Shown in pieces: positions 1 through 8,035 of a stretch of 64,000 nt of DNA. The stretch is from Arsenicicoccus piscis. GTDB lineage: Bacteria; Actinomycetota; Actinomycetes; Actinomycetales; Dermatophilaceae. The translations under genes were made by a program, and so were the position numbers. The stretch spans positions 116,396 to 180,395 of the forward strand of contig NZ_JAKZHV010000008.1 in assembly GCF_022568835.1 (NCBI RefSeq). The letters are read 5' to 3'. The notes under the pieces are model-generated. The model ran no database searches. It saw only the letters and a program-made list of their open reading frames with translations, and was not told where the DNA came from. Every line of letters starts with the position of its first letter. Positions within the stretch are counted from its first letter, which is position 1.

Positions 1-1362
1 GTGGCGGGCCTGTCGACCGAGCTCGAGGACGTCACCGAGGTCGAGTACCGCCAGCTGCGCCTGGAGCGCGTCGTCCTCGCGTCGGTGTGGACCGAAGGCA
101 GCCTGACCGACGCCGAGAACGGCCTGCGCGAGCTCGCCGCCCTCGCCGAGACCGCCGGGTCCACCGTGCTCGACGGGGTCCTGCAGCGGCGCCAGAAGCC
201 CGACCCCGGCACCTTCCTCGGGCGCGGCAAGGCCCAGGAGCTCGCCGACATCGTCGCCGCCGAGGGCGCCGACACCGTCATCTGCGACGGCGAGCTGGCC
301 CCCGGTCAGCGCCGTGCGCTGGAGGACATCGTCAAGGTCAAGGTCATCGACCGGACCGCGCTGATCCTCGACATCTTCGCCCAGCACGCCAAGTCTCGTG
401 AGGGCAAGGCGCAGGTCGAGCTCGCTCAGCTGCAGTACCTCCTGCCGCGTCTGCGCGGCTGGGGCGAGTCGATGAGCCGCCAGGCCGGTGGCCGCGTCGC
501 GGGCGGTGAGGGCATCGGCTCCCGTGGCCCCGGTGAGACCAAGATCGAGCTCGACCGGCGCCGCATCAACACCAAGATCGCCAAGCTCAAGCGCGAGATC
601 AAGGAGATGAAGACCGGCCGCGACACCATGCGCGCCCACCGGCGTGCCGGTGACGTGCCGAGCGTCGCCATCGCCGGCTACACCAACGCCGGCAAGTCCT
701 CGATCCTCAACCGGCTGACCGGCGCCGGCGTGCTGGTGCAGAACCAGCTGTTCGCCACCCTGGACCCCACGGTCCGCCGCGCCGAGACGCTCAGCGGTCG
801 GATCTACACCCTCTCCGACACGGTCGGGTTCGTGCGCTCGCTGCCCCACCAGCTGGTCGAGGCGTTCCGCTCGACGCTGGAGGAGGTCGCCGGCAGCGAC
901 CTGTTGCTGCACGTCGTCGACGGCTCGCACCCCGACCCCGAGGGCCAGATCAGTGCGGTGCGCGAGGTCTTCGCCGAGGTCGGTGGCGACGCGATCAAGG
1001 AGATCATCGTCGTCAACAAGGCCGACGCGGCCGACCCCGAGGTCCTGGACCGGCTGCGCCGCCACGAGAAGCACTGCATCGTCGTCTCCGCCCGCACCGG
1101 TGCCGGCATCGACGAGCTGCGCGCCCTGGTGGAGGCCGAGCTGCCCCAGCCGGAGCAGCCCGTGACCGTGCTGCTGCCCTACGACCGGGGCGACCTGGTC
1201 AGCCGGCTGCACCGCGACGGCGAGGTCGTCTCCGAGGAACACACCGGCACGGGCACGCTCATCCACGCGCTCGTGCACCCCGCCCTGCAGGGCGAGCTGC
1301 AGGAGTTCGCGGTGCCGGCCGAGACCGCCGCGGCAACCGCGGCCACCTCGGCGCGAGCCTGA
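1..1362 (+). CDS. hflX: GTPase HflX, probably 5' truncated by the window edge
   Basis: Ribosome-associated GTPase of the HflX family, known to bind the 50S subunit and split or rescue stalled ribosomes. The N-terminal HflX domain has the typical glycine-rich linker (SRQAGGRVAGGEGIGSRGPG, about residues 158-177) leading into the G domain: G1 GYTNAGKS, G3 DTVGF, G4 NKAD, and a G5-like VSAR. The reading frame is open from base 1 and the first codon is GTG, but actinobacterial HflX proteins are usually somewhat longer than 453 residues, so the real start probably lies upstream. rarD follows 11 bp downstream on the same strand. Confidence 0.93.
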   Translation: MAGLSTELEDVTEVEYRQLRLERVVLASVWTEGSLTDAENGLRELAALAETAGSTVLDGVLQRRQKPDPGTFLGRGKAQELADIVAAEGADTVICDGELAPGQRRALEDIVKVKVIDRTALILDIFAQHAKSREGKAQVELAQLQYLLPRLRGWGESMSRQAGGRVAGGEGIGSRGPGETKIELDRRRINTKIAKLKREIKEMKTGRDTMRAHRRAGDVPSVAIAGYTNAGKSSILNRLTGAGVLVQNQLFATLDPTVRRAETLSGRIYTLSDTVGFVRSLPHQLVEAFRSTLEEVAGSDLLLHVVDGSHPDPEGQISAVREVFAEVGGDAIKEIIVVNKADAADPEVLDRLRRHEKHCIVVSARTGAGIDELRALVEAELPQPEQPVTVLLPYDRGDLVSRLHRDGEVVSEEHTGTGTLIHALVHPALQGELQEFAVPAETAAATAATSARA

Positions 1363-1373
1363 CCGGCGCGGAG

Positions 1374-2276
1374 GTGACCAGCCCCGACGAGGACCGGCGC
1401 ACCGGTGCGGTGCACGCCGTCGCGGCCTACGGGCTGTGGGGGATGCTCCCGCTCTACTTCGTCACGCTGGCGCCCGCCGGTTCGCTGGAGATCCTCGGCT
1501 GCCGCATCCTCTTCTCCGTCGTCGTCGCCGCCATCCTGATCCGGTGGCAGCACGGTTGGGGCCGGATGCGGACCGCTCTGCGCGACCGTCGCGTCATGCT
1601 CACGCTGGCCGCGGCGGCCGCGCTGATCTTCGTCAACTGGCTGACCTACATCACCGCGGCGACCAGTGGGCACGTCGTCGAGACCTCCCTCGGCTACTTC
1701 ATCAACCCGATCGTCACGGTGCTGCTCGGCGTCGTGGTGCTGCGCGAGCGGCTGCGACCGCTGCAGTGGGCGGCGATCGGCGTCAGCGCCCTCGCCATCG
1801 TCGTGCTCGTGGTGGCCTACGGGCAGGTGCCGGTCATCGCCCTCACGCTGGCGTTCAGCTTCGGGCTCTACGGACTGCTCAAGCGGCAGGTGAGCGGGCG
1901 CGTGGACGGTCTCTCGGGCCTGGCCATCGAGACCATCCTGCTCATCCCCGCCGCCGGTCTGCTGATCGCGGTGGTGTCGAGCTGGGGCCAGCTCACCCTG
2001 CTCGACCACGGTCCGGTGCACTTCGCGCTGCTGGCGTTCTCCGGCATCGCCACCCTGGTGCCGCTGCTGTTCTTCGCCGGCGCGGCGAAGCGGTTGCCGC
2101 TGGCCCACCTCGGGCTGTTCCAGTACCTCGCGCCCATCCTGCAGCTGCTCACCGGCGTCCTGATCCTGCACGAGCCGATGCCCGCCACCCGCTGGATCGG
2201 CTTCGCCATCGTGTGGCTCGCCGTCTTCATGCTGGTTGCGGACGTGCTGATCGTCGGGCGCCGCGGGCGGGCATAA
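1374..2276 (+). CDS. rarD: RarD-type EamA family permease
   Basis: Integral membrane protein of the drug/metabolite transporter superfamily, RarD subgroup, 300 residues. It begins close to the RarD signature (AAYGLWGMLPLYF, about residues 17-29) and has about ten hydrophobic helices in two EamA repeats; SLGYFINPIVTVLLG matches the family's conserved loop and helix. The substrate is unknown; the name comes from chloramphenicol-related phenotypes. The GTG start at 1374 sits 11 bp after the hflX stop with GAGG-like pairing potential just upstream. The stop overlaps the region that carries the predicted dinG -10 box. Confidence 0.88.
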   Translation: MTSPDEDRRTGAVHAVAAYGLWGMLPLYFVTLAPAGSLEILGCRILFSVVVAAILIRWQHGWGRMRTALRDRRVMLTLAAAAALIFVNWLTYITAATSGHVVETSLGYFINPIVTVLLGVVVLRERLRPLQWAAIGVSALAIVVLVVAYGQVPVIALTLAFSFGLYGLLKRQVSGRVDGLSGLAIETILLIPAAGLLIAVVSSWGQLTLLDHGPVHFALLAFSGIATLVPLLFFAGAAKRLPLAHLGLFQYLAPILQLLTGVLILHEPMPATRWIGFAIVWLAVFMLVADVLIVGRRGRA

Positions 2277-2285
2277 GGTTGACGC
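2274..2285 (+). promoter_or_regulatory. Predicted -10 box of dinG (leaderless)
   Basis: TAAGGT at 2274-2279 is followed by 6 nt and then the GTG start of dinG, so transcription would begin at or next to the start codon. There is no Shine-Dalgarno sequence. The box overlaps the rarD stop codon. Confidence 0.5.
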
Positions 2286-4529
2286 GTGCCCGATCTTGAT
2301 GCCCTGCTCGATGCTGCCGTCGGTGGCATCGGCGGCTCGGCGCGCCCCGGCCAGGTGTCGATGGCGCAGGCCGTCAGCAAGGCCATCAGCAACCACACCC
2401 ACCTGCTCGTCCAGGCCGGCACCGGCACCGGCAAGTCGCTCGCCTACCTCGTGCCGGCGCTTCAGCACGCCGTCGACTCCGACAAGCCGGTCATCATCGC
2501 CACCGCGACCCTCGCGCTGCAGGCGCAGATCGTCGACCGCGACCTGCCCCGGCTGGCCGAGTCGGTGCGCGCACTCCTCGGCCGCAAGCCGACCTACGCC
2601 CTGGTCAAGGGGCGGCGGAACTACGTGTGCCTGCACAAGATCGACGGCGGCTTCCCTGACGACGACGAGGACTCGCTGATGTCGGTCGGCACCGTCGACT
2701 CCGGTCTGGGTCGGCTCGGGGCCGAGGTCGTGCGGCTGCGCGCGTGGGCCGAGCACACCGTCTCCGGTGACCGCGACGAGCTCGTCCCGGGCGTGAGCGA
2801 GCGGGCCTGGCGCCAGGTCAGCGTGAGCGCGCACGAGTGCCTGGGCTCCAAGTGCCCCCAGGTCAACGACTGCTTCGTAGAGCGCTCGCGGGCCGCCGCC
2901 GGCGACGTCGACATCGTCGTCACGAACCACTCGTTCATGGCGATCGACAGCTTCGAGGGCCGCCAGATGCTGCCCGAGCACGACGTCCTGGTCGTCGACG
3001 AGGCGCACGAGCTGGTCGACCGGGTCACCTCGACGGTCACCGACGAGCTGTCCGCCGGCATGATCTCGGCCGCGGCCAAGCGCTCGGCCCGACTCGCGGA
3101 CTCCGGGGCGCTGGGGGAGTCCGGCGACATCCTCGCCGAGGTCCTGGAGAACGCCCCCGAGGGGCGCATCACCGCGTTGCCCGAGATGCTCGTCCTCGCG
3201 CTCACGCGCGTGCGCGACGCCGCCCGCGCCGTCCAGTCCGAGCTCAAGCCCGAAAAGGGCGCCCAGGAGGGCGGCGACGCCGGCCCCCGCCAGGTCGCCC
3301 GCGCCGCGGTCGACGAAGTCTTCGACAACGCCGAGCGGATGCTCGAGGGGCGCGAGCTCGACGTGATCTGGCTGAGCCAGGACCCGCGCCGCGGCCCCGT
3401 GCTACGCGTGGCGCCGATGTCGGTGGCGATGCTGCTGCGCGACAAGATCTTCAACCAGCGCACCGTCGTGCTCACCTCCGCGACGCTCGAGCTCGGGGGG
3501 TCGTTCAACGCGGTCGCGGGAACCATCGGCCTGCGCGGCGACGGCGCCCCGGCCTGGGAGGGGCTCGACGTCGGCAGCCCCTTCGACTACCCGAAGCAGG
3601 CCATCGCCTACGTCGCGAACCACCTGCCGCCGCCCGGCCGCGACGGCATGGCCGACGCGACGCTCGACGAGATCGAGGCGCTGGTGCGGGCCAGCGGGGG
3701 TCGGGCGCTCGGCCTGTTCTCCTCCCGCCGGGCCGCCGAGGCGGCGACCGAGGCGTTGCGCGAGCGGTTCGCGGCCGACGGCACCGACATCGAGGTGCTC
3801 TGCCAGGGTGAGGACCAGATCACCACGCTGGTGCGGCAGTTCGCCCGCAGTCCCAAGGTGGCGCTCTTCGGCACCCTCACCCTCTGGCAGGGCGTGGACG
3901 TGCCCGGCTCGGCCTGCCAGCTCGTCATCATCGACCGCATCCCGTTCCCGCGCCCCGACGACCCGCTCGCCAGCGCCCGCACCCAGGCGATCTCGCGGAT
4001 GGGCGGCAACGGCTTCATGGCGGTGTCCGCCACGCACGCCGCGCTCCGCCTGGCCCAGGGTGCAGGACGGCTCATCCGCCGCGCGGACGACCGTGGCGTG
4101 GTGGCCTTCCTGGACTCGCGGATGATGAGCGCGCGCTACGCGCCGTTCCTGCAGAGCTCGCTGCCGCCCTTCTGGCCGACGACCGACCGCGCCCTGGTGC
4201 TGCAGGCGCTCGAGCGGCTCGACGAGAACGCCGAGCCCATCACGCCCGTCCACGAGCCCGCGCTGCGCGGACTCACCGGTGCGGCCACCGAGACGACCGA
4301 CGACGAGGGCGACCCTGTGCCCGCACCGCCGCAACCGGTCTCGTCCAGATCCGCTGTGACCCAAGGACATTCGTGGACCGCCGAGGATGACACCGAGCTG
4401 CGCGAAGGCGTCGACTCCGGCCTGGACCTCGACGAGCTGGCTGACCACTTCGAGCTCGACCCCGAGGTCGTCCAGGCCCGGCTCACCGCCCTCAAGATCA
4501 CCCTGCTCGACCAGACGCCGCTGCCCTAG
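2286..4529 (+). CDS. dinG: ATP-dependent helicase, DinG/XPD family
   Basis: Superfamily 2 DNA helicase of 747 residues. Visible motifs: Walker A AGTGTGKSLAYLVPA near residue 45, a cysteine set typical of the iron-sulfur domain (YVCLHK, then CLGSKCPQVNDC), DEAH box VVDEAHEL, motif III-like VVLTSATLELGG and motif V/VI LFGTLTLWQGVDVPG...QGAGRLIRR. The last roughly 60 residues form an extra SANT/HTH-like segment (GHSWTAEDDTELREGVDSGL) common in actinobacterial copies. The family unwinds forked DNA, R-loops and recombination intermediates. The stop codon TAG lies inside the CCTAGC target duplication of the IS481-type element, so the insertion left the protein intact. Confidence 0.93.
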   Translation: MPDLDALLDAAVGGIGGSARPGQVSMAQAVSKAISNHTHLLVQAGTGTGKSLAYLVPALQHAVDSDKPVIIATATLALQAQIVDRDLPRLAESVRALLGRKPTYALVKGRRNYVCLHKIDGGFPDDDEDSLMSVGTVDSGLGRLGAEVVRLRAWAEHTVSGDRDELVPGVSERAWRQVSVSAHECLGSKCPQVNDCFVERSRAAAGDVDIVVTNHSFMAIDSFEGRQMLPEHDVLVVDEAHELVDRVTSTVTDELSAGMISAAAKRSARLADSGALGESGDILAEVLENAPEGRITALPEMLVLALTRVRDAARAVQSELKPEKGAQEGGDAGPRQVARAAVDEVFDNAERMLEGRELDVIWLSQDPRRGPVLRVAPMSVAMLLRDKIFNQRTVVLTSATLELGGSFNAVAGTIGLRGDGAPAWEGLDVGSPFDYPKQAIAYVANHLPPPGRDGMADATLDEIEALVRASGGRALGLFSSRRAAEAATEALRERFAADGTDIEVLCQGEDQITTLVRQFARSPKVALFGTLTLWQGVDVPGSACQLVIIDRIPFPRPDDPLASARTQAISRMGGNGFMAVSATHAALRLAQGAGRLIRRADDRGVVAFLDSRMMSARYAPFLQSSLPPFWPTTDRALVLQALERLDENAEPITPVHEPALRGLTGAATETTDDEGDPVPAPPQPVSSRSAVTQGHSWTAEDDTELREGVDSGLDLDELADHFELDPEVVQARLTALKITLLDQTPLP

Positions 4530-4530
4530 C
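4525..4530. repeat. Left copy of IS481 target duplication (CCTAGC)
   Basis: CCTAGC immediately precedes the left inverted repeat and is identical to 7025-7030. It contains the dinG stop codon TAG. Confidence 0.85.
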
Positions 4531-4555
4531 TGTACTGACCGGGGACGTTGATTGA

Positions 4556-5194
4556 TCAGCGCGTGGGTGGCAGGACTCGGTCAAGTGCACTGGCGTCTCC
4601 TTCGACGCGAACACCATTTGCGACGGCGAGAGCTAGGGGCATGGCTCCCTGCAGCAGCGCGACCAGGACAGGTCCTGGACCCGTGACGCTGGCGCTGGGG
4701 CTCGCGTCGAGCTTGCAGGGCTGGACTGCCACGACTCCCCTCGCTGCGGTGAGGTCGAAGCCGTCATCGAGGGTGCCGAAGCGGATGACGACGGCCGGCT
4801 CGGTCGGCCGGTGGTCCTGGAGCAGGAAGCGCGCTGGCTGGCTGAGCCAGTGCATCTGGAAGATCGCGTCGCGCGGCGCGTCTGGAACCGTGGGCGCGCC
4901 CCACTTCAAGAGCTCACGCAACACTCCGTCCAGGGCCGTGCCACGGTCGGTGAGCCGGTATGTCGGGACGCCCGTCGCTCCGGGGGATGACTCGCGGGTG
5001 ACGACCCCGTTCGCCTCGAGGTCGCGCAAGCGCTGGGTGAGCAGGTTTGTCGCGATGCCGGGCAGGCCGCGTTGCACTTCCCCGAACCGCGACGGCCCCT
5101 GGATCAGGAGCTCGCGCACGATCAGAAGAGTCCAGCGGTCGCCGACCGCATCTAGGGCGCGGGCGATCGAGCACAGCTGTCCGTAGGACTTCAC
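4556..5194 (-). CDS. HxlR-type regulator with C-terminal SCP2-like domain (IS passenger)
   Basis: Winged-helix regulator of 212 residues. The N-terminal half (about residues 1-100) matches HxlR: CSIARALDAVGDRWTLLIVREL, then a LLTQRLRDLEANGVV recognition region. The C-terminal half (about 120-212) resembles an SCP2 sterol-carrier fold, which suggests a lipophilic ligand (inference). I chose the GTG at 5194 because AAGGAG lies 6 nt upstream and the HxlR homology starts there; the frame stays open further upstream. The gene is divergent from the NTF2-like gene, and two identical-arm palindromes lie in the gap. Its stop is 4 bp from the left IS end, so it is cargo of the element. Confidence 0.85.
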   Translation of the reverse strand: MKSYGQLCSIARALDAVGDRWTLLIVRELLIQGPSRFGEVQRGLPGIATNLLTQRLRDLEANGVVTRESSPGATGVPTYRLTDRGTALDGVLRELLKWGAPTVPDAPRDAIFQMHWLSQPARFLLQDHRPTEPAVVIRFGTLDDGFDLTAARGVVAVQPCKLDASPSASVTGPGPVLVALLQGAMPLALAVANGVRVEGDASALDRVLPPTR

Positions 5195-5203
5195 CCAACA
5201 CTC

Positions 5204-5239
5204 CTTGACTTTCTCAAGTGCCTGCTTGAAAGTGTCAAG
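5204..5239. promoter_or_regulatory. Paired palindromic operator for the HxlR regulator
   Basis: CTTGA-N5-TCAAG occurs at 5204-5218 and again at 5225-5239. Start-to-start spacing is 21 bp, two helical turns, so two dimers could bind the same DNA face. The sites sit between the divergent HxlR gene and the NTF2-like gene, the usual place for an autoregulatory operator. Confidence 0.65.
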
Positions 5240-5264
5240 CATCATTCTCACACCAAGGAGAGCC

Positions 5265-5651
5265 ATGCCCGCCACCCTGTCCTCCACTGCCCCGCAGGTC
5301 CTCAAGGACTACTACCGGATCCTCGAGTCCGGCTCCGACAACTACGAGGACGGGGCCGCCCTGCGGCCCCTGCTCGGCGACCATCTCGACTTCACCGGGC
5401 CCCTCGCCGGCCACCGCCCCGATGCCACTGAGGGCTTCCTGCGAGGCGTCTCAGGCTTCATCGCGACGGTCAAGCAGATCGAGATCATCCACGACGTGAC
5501 CGGCCCCACCGGCTCGGCCGTGCTGTACACGGCGACCATGCCCGGCGGCCCCATGACCTTTGCCGAGTTCTTCACCCTCGACGGCGACCTCATCACGTCC
5601 CTGAACCTGCACTACAACGGCCCCGAGTACATCGAGAAGGGCGGCCGATGA
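5265..5651 (+). CDS. NTF2-like (SnoaL-like) protein (IS passenger)
   Basis: Small 128-residue protein with the NTF2/SnoaL-like pattern: an N-terminal helix (VLKDYYRILESGS), a FTGPLAGHRPDATEGFLRGV segment and alternating strands ending in LNLHYNGPEYI. Such folds serve as isomerases, cyclases or ligand-binding proteins; no specific reaction can be assigned. The ATG at 5265 is preceded by AAGGAG at 5255-5260, 4 nt away. It overlaps the TfoX-like gene by ATGA and is divergent from the HxlR gene, so the regulator probably controls it. Confidence 0.75.
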   Translation: MPATLSSTAPQVLKDYYRILESGSDNYEDGAALRPLLGDHLDFTGPLAGHRPDATEGFLRGVSGFIATVKQIEIIHDVTGPTGSAVLYTATMPGGPMTFAEFFTLDGDLITSLNLHYNGPEYIEKGGR

Positions 5652-5980
5652 CGGCCCAGCGGAGCCTCGTTGAACGCGTTCGCCACGCACTGCGGGACAG
5701 TAGCCCCCGCGAGGTACCGATGTTCGGGGGCGTGTCCTTCATGGTGGAGGGCCGCATGGTCGTCGCCGCGCGCCGCGAAGGGGCGCTCCTGCTGCGCATC
5801 GACCCCAGCACGGCGGCGGAACTGCTCGCCCGCCCGGGCGCCCGCCCCGCGCTCATGGGGACAGACCGACCCATGGGTGACGGCTGGATCAGCGTCGAGC
5901 CGGCCGCGCTCGAAGGGACCGGACTCGACAGCTGGCTCGCGCCCGCGCTGTCCTTCCACGCAGCGCAGGGCACCAAGTAG
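5648..5980 (+). CDS. TfoX N-terminal domain protein (IS passenger)
   Basis: A 110-residue protein made only of the TfoX/Sxy N-terminal domain: REVPMFGGVSFMVEGRMVVAAR followed by LLLRIDPSTAAELLARPGARP and a MGDGWISVEP segment. In gamma-proteobacteria TfoX/Sxy controls competence, but stand-alone N-terminal domains in actinobacteria have no established role. Its ATG overlaps the NTF2-like stop (ATGA), so translation is probably coupled. It is the third passenger gene, followed by a hairpin before the transposase. Confidence 0.8.
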   Translation: MTAQRSLVERVRHALRDSSPREVPMFGGVSFMVEGRMVVAARREGALLLRIDPSTAAELLARPGARPALMGTDRPMGDGWISVEPAALEGTGLDSWLAPALSFHAAQGTK

Positions 5981-5991
5981 AACGTCGCCCA

Positions 5992-6023
5992 CGGTGGCCG
6001 GTCGCTGACGCAGTCGGCCACCG
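5992..6023 (+). terminator. Hairpin between passenger genes and transposase
   Basis: CGGTGGCCG at 5992-6000 pairs perfectly with CGGCCACCG at 6015-6023 across a 14-nt loop. No T-run follows, so it is either a GC-rich terminator or a structure that limits transposase expression. Confidence 0.4.
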
Positions 6024-6042
6024 ACCCATGTCAGGAGGAGTT

Positions 6043-7029
6043 TTGAGCCACCCCAACGCCGCACTGACCCCGCGCTATCGCCTGAAAGTCGCTCGCCTCG
6101 TCGTCGAGGACGGGTGGCCTATCAGCGAGATCGCCGCCCGGTTCCAGGTCTCCTGGCCGACCGTGAAGCGGTGGGTCGACCGCTACCTCGCCGGCGAGCC
6201 GATGCAGGATCGTTCGTCGCGCCCGAGGACGTCGCCCAAGAAGACGTCGAAGTCGGTGACAAAGCGCTGCGTCAGCCTGCGAATGCGGTTGCGGGAAGGG
6301 CCAGTTCAGCTCGCCGCCCGGCTCGGCATCGCCCCGTCGACAGTCCACCGCATCCTCACGACGGCCCGCCTCAACCGGCTGTCGTACGTCGACCGGGCCA
6401 CCGGTGAGCTGATCCGCCGGTACGAGCACCCCCACCCCGGGTCCTTGGTGCACGTGGACGTGAAGAAGCTCGGGAACATCCCCGACGGCGGCGGGTGGCG
6501 CTTTGTCGGACGGCCGCAGGGAGAACGGAACCGCGCGGCGACCCCTGGGAAACCAAAGAGCAAGTGGCACAACCCGAAGCTCGGGTACGCGTTCGTGCAC
6601 ACCGTCATCGACGACTACTCCCGCGTCGCATACACCGAGGTCCACGACGACGAAACCGCCGCCACAGCAGTTGCCGTCCTGCACCGCGCCGTGGAGTGGT
6701 ACGCGGACCGCGGCGTCACCATCGAACGTGTCCTGTCGGACAACGGCGGCGCGTACCGGTCGCACCTGTGGAGCGACACCTGCGAAGCCCTGTCGATCAC
6801 TCCGAAGCGGACACGTCCGTACCGGCCGCAGACCAACGGGAAGGTGGAGCGCTTCCATCGCACCATGGCCGACGGGTGGGCCTACGCCCGCTGCTACACC
6901 AGCGAGCAAGAACGACGCGACGCCCTGGGTGCTTGGCTGCATCAGTACAACCACCACAGGCCCCACACCGCGTGCGGCAACCAGCCGCCCTTCTCACGAT
7001 TGATCAACGTGTCCGGTCAGTACACCTAG
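6043..7029 (+). CDS. IS481-family DDE transposase
   Basis: Transposase of 328 residues counted from the TTG at 6043, chosen because AGGAGG lies at 6033-6038; an in-frame ATG at 6028 lacks a ribosome site. An N-terminal HTH (GWPISEIAARFQVSWPTVKRWVDRYL, about residues 24-49) precedes an RNase H-like core. The acidic triad is visible as D139 (HVDVKKLG), D233 (LSDNGG) and E269 (NGKVERFH), with the canonical 35-residue spacing between the last two. The frame runs through the right inverted repeat, and its TAG stop is in the duplicated target sequence. The gene appears intact. Confidence 0.93.
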   Translation: MSHPNAALTPRYRLKVARLVVEDGWPISEIAARFQVSWPTVKRWVDRYLAGEPMQDRSSRPRTSPKKTSKSVTKRCVSLRMRLREGPVQLAARLGIAPSTVHRILTTARLNRLSYVDRATGELIRRYEHPHPGSLVHVDVKKLGNIPDGGGWRFVGRPQGERNRAATPGKPKSKWHNPKLGYAFVHTVIDDYSRVAYTEVHDDETAATAVAVLHRAVEWYADRGVTIERVLSDNGGAYRSHLWSDTCEALSITPKRTRPYRPQTNGKVERFHRTMADGWAYARCYTSEQERRDALGAWLHQYNHHRPHTACGNQPPFSRLINVSGQYT

Positions 7030-7030
7030 C
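7025..7030. repeat. Right copy of IS481 target duplication (CCTAGC)
   Basis: CCTAGC directly follows the right inverted repeat. Bases 7027-7029 (TAG) act as the stop codon of the transposase reading frame, so termination is supplied by duplicated host DNA. Confidence 0.85.
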
Positions 7031-7053
7031 GGGGGTGTGTCGGTCCCGCCCAC

Positions 7054-7066
7054 TACGGTGTAGACC
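7054..7066 (+). promoter_or_regulatory. Predicted -10 box of holA (leaderless)
   Basis: TACGGT at 7054-7059 is followed by 7 nt and the GTG of holA. It lies outside the IS element, so holA keeps its own promoter despite the insertion upstream. Confidence 0.45.
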
Positions 7067-8035
7067 GTGAGCTCACCATCCGTGCCGCCGCTCGTCCTCG
7101 TCTCCGGACCCGAGGGCGTCCTCGCCGAGCGCGCCGTGACCGCGACCCTGGACGACGTCCGGGTGAGCCGGCCCGACCTGGAGGTGGTGCGCCTCTACGC
7201 AGCGGGCTATGAGTCAGGCACGCTCGGGGTGCACACGAGCCCCAGCCTGTTCGGCAACGCGACGGCCGTCGTCGTGCACGACCTGGACGAGGCCCCGGAC
7301 GACCTGCAGGCCGAGCTGCTGGCCTACCTCGCCTCGCCGGCCGACGACGTCTGGCTCGTGGTCCTGCACAAGAGCGGCAACCGCGGCAAAAAGGTGCTGG
7401 ACACGCTCAAGAAGGCCAAGGCCAGAGTGATCGAGTGCCCCGCCATCAAGTCCGACGGCGACAAGGCGGCGTTCGTCCAGCAGGAGTTCCGCAAGGCAGG
7501 CCGACGGGTGGCCCCGGACGGCGTGCGGGCGCTCGTCGAGGCGGTCGGCAAGGACATCCGCGAGCTCGCCGCGGCGTGCGCGCAGCTGGTCGCCGACACG
7601 ACCGGCGTCGTCGACGAGCAGGTCGTCGCGACCTACTACTCGGGCAAGGTCGAGGCCACCGGCTTCCGGGTCGCCGACGCCGCCATCGCCGGGCACCCCG
7701 ACGAGGCGCTGCGGCTCTACCGGCACGCGATCGCGGGGGGCGAGAGCCCCGTGCCCATGGTCGCCGTCCTCGCCCTCAAGCTGCGCCAGCTGGTCCGGGT
7801 GGGCAACGCCGGTCGTGGGCCCTCCACCACCGTCGCCAAGGCGCTCGGGATGGCGCCCTGGCAGGTCGACCGGGCCCGCAAGGACCTCGTCGGTTGGGAG
7901 CCCGAGGCGCTCGCCCGGTGCATCCAGTCGGTCGCGCAGGCCGACTTCGACATCAAGGGCGGCTCACGGGACGCCGACTTCGCGATGGAGCGCACCCTGC
8001 TCACGCTGGCCCGCGAGCGTCGCGGCGATCGCTAG
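7067..8035 (+). CDS. holA: DNA polymerase III subunit delta
   Basis: Delta subunit of the clamp loader, 322 residues, which opens the sliding clamp during loading. The typical layout is visible: an N-terminal domain beginning PPLVLVSGPEGVLAERAV, a LYAAGYESGTLGVHTSPSLFG segment, a core VWLVVLHKSGNRGKKVLDTLKK and a C-terminal helical collar (LRLYRHAIAGGESPVPMVAVLALKLRQL). The GTG start at 7067 is supported by the -10 box just before it. Its stop shares the CTAG at 8032-8035 with the convergent hydrolase stop. The IS481-type element separates it from dinG. Confidence 0.92.
   Translation: MSSPSVPPLVLVSGPEGVLAERAVTATLDDVRVSRPDLEVVRLYAAGYESGTLGVHTSPSLFGNATAVVVHDLDEAPDDLQAELLAYLASPADDVWLVVLHKSGNRGKKVLDTLKKAKARVIECPAIKSDGDKAAFVQQEFRKAGRRVAPDGVRALVEAVGKDIRELAAACAQLVADTTGVVDEQVVATYYSGKVEATGFRVADAAIAGHPDEALRLYRHAIAGGESPVPMVAVLALKLRQLVRVGNAGRGPSTTVAKALGMAPWQVDRARKDLVGWEPEALARCIQSVAQADFDIKGGSRDADFAMERTLLTLARERRGDR

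Larger units (their letters stand above)
4531..7024. mobile_element. IS481-family element with three passenger genes
   Basis: A 2494-bp element bounded by imperfect inverted repeats at 4531-4552 and 7003-7024. Each reads inward as TGTACTGACCGG, two variable bases, then ACGTTGAT, so 20 of 22 positions match. The direct repeat CCTAGC flanks it at 4525-4530 and 7025-7030, fitting the NCTAGN 6-bp target duplication known for IS481-type elements. Inside are a minus-strand HxlR gene ending 4 bp from the left repeat, plus-strand NTF2-like and TfoX-like genes, and the DDE transposase, which reads through the right repeat. The matching ends and intact duplication suggest a fairly recent insertion between dinG and holA. 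Confidence 0.9.

Noticed and set aside
1179..3008. Long minus-strand open frame (609 codons) opposite hflX/rarD/dinG
   Set aside because: It lies antisense to three genes with clear motifs, has a composition rich in Arg, Asp, His and Gly typical of GC-driven antisense frames, and shows no domain.
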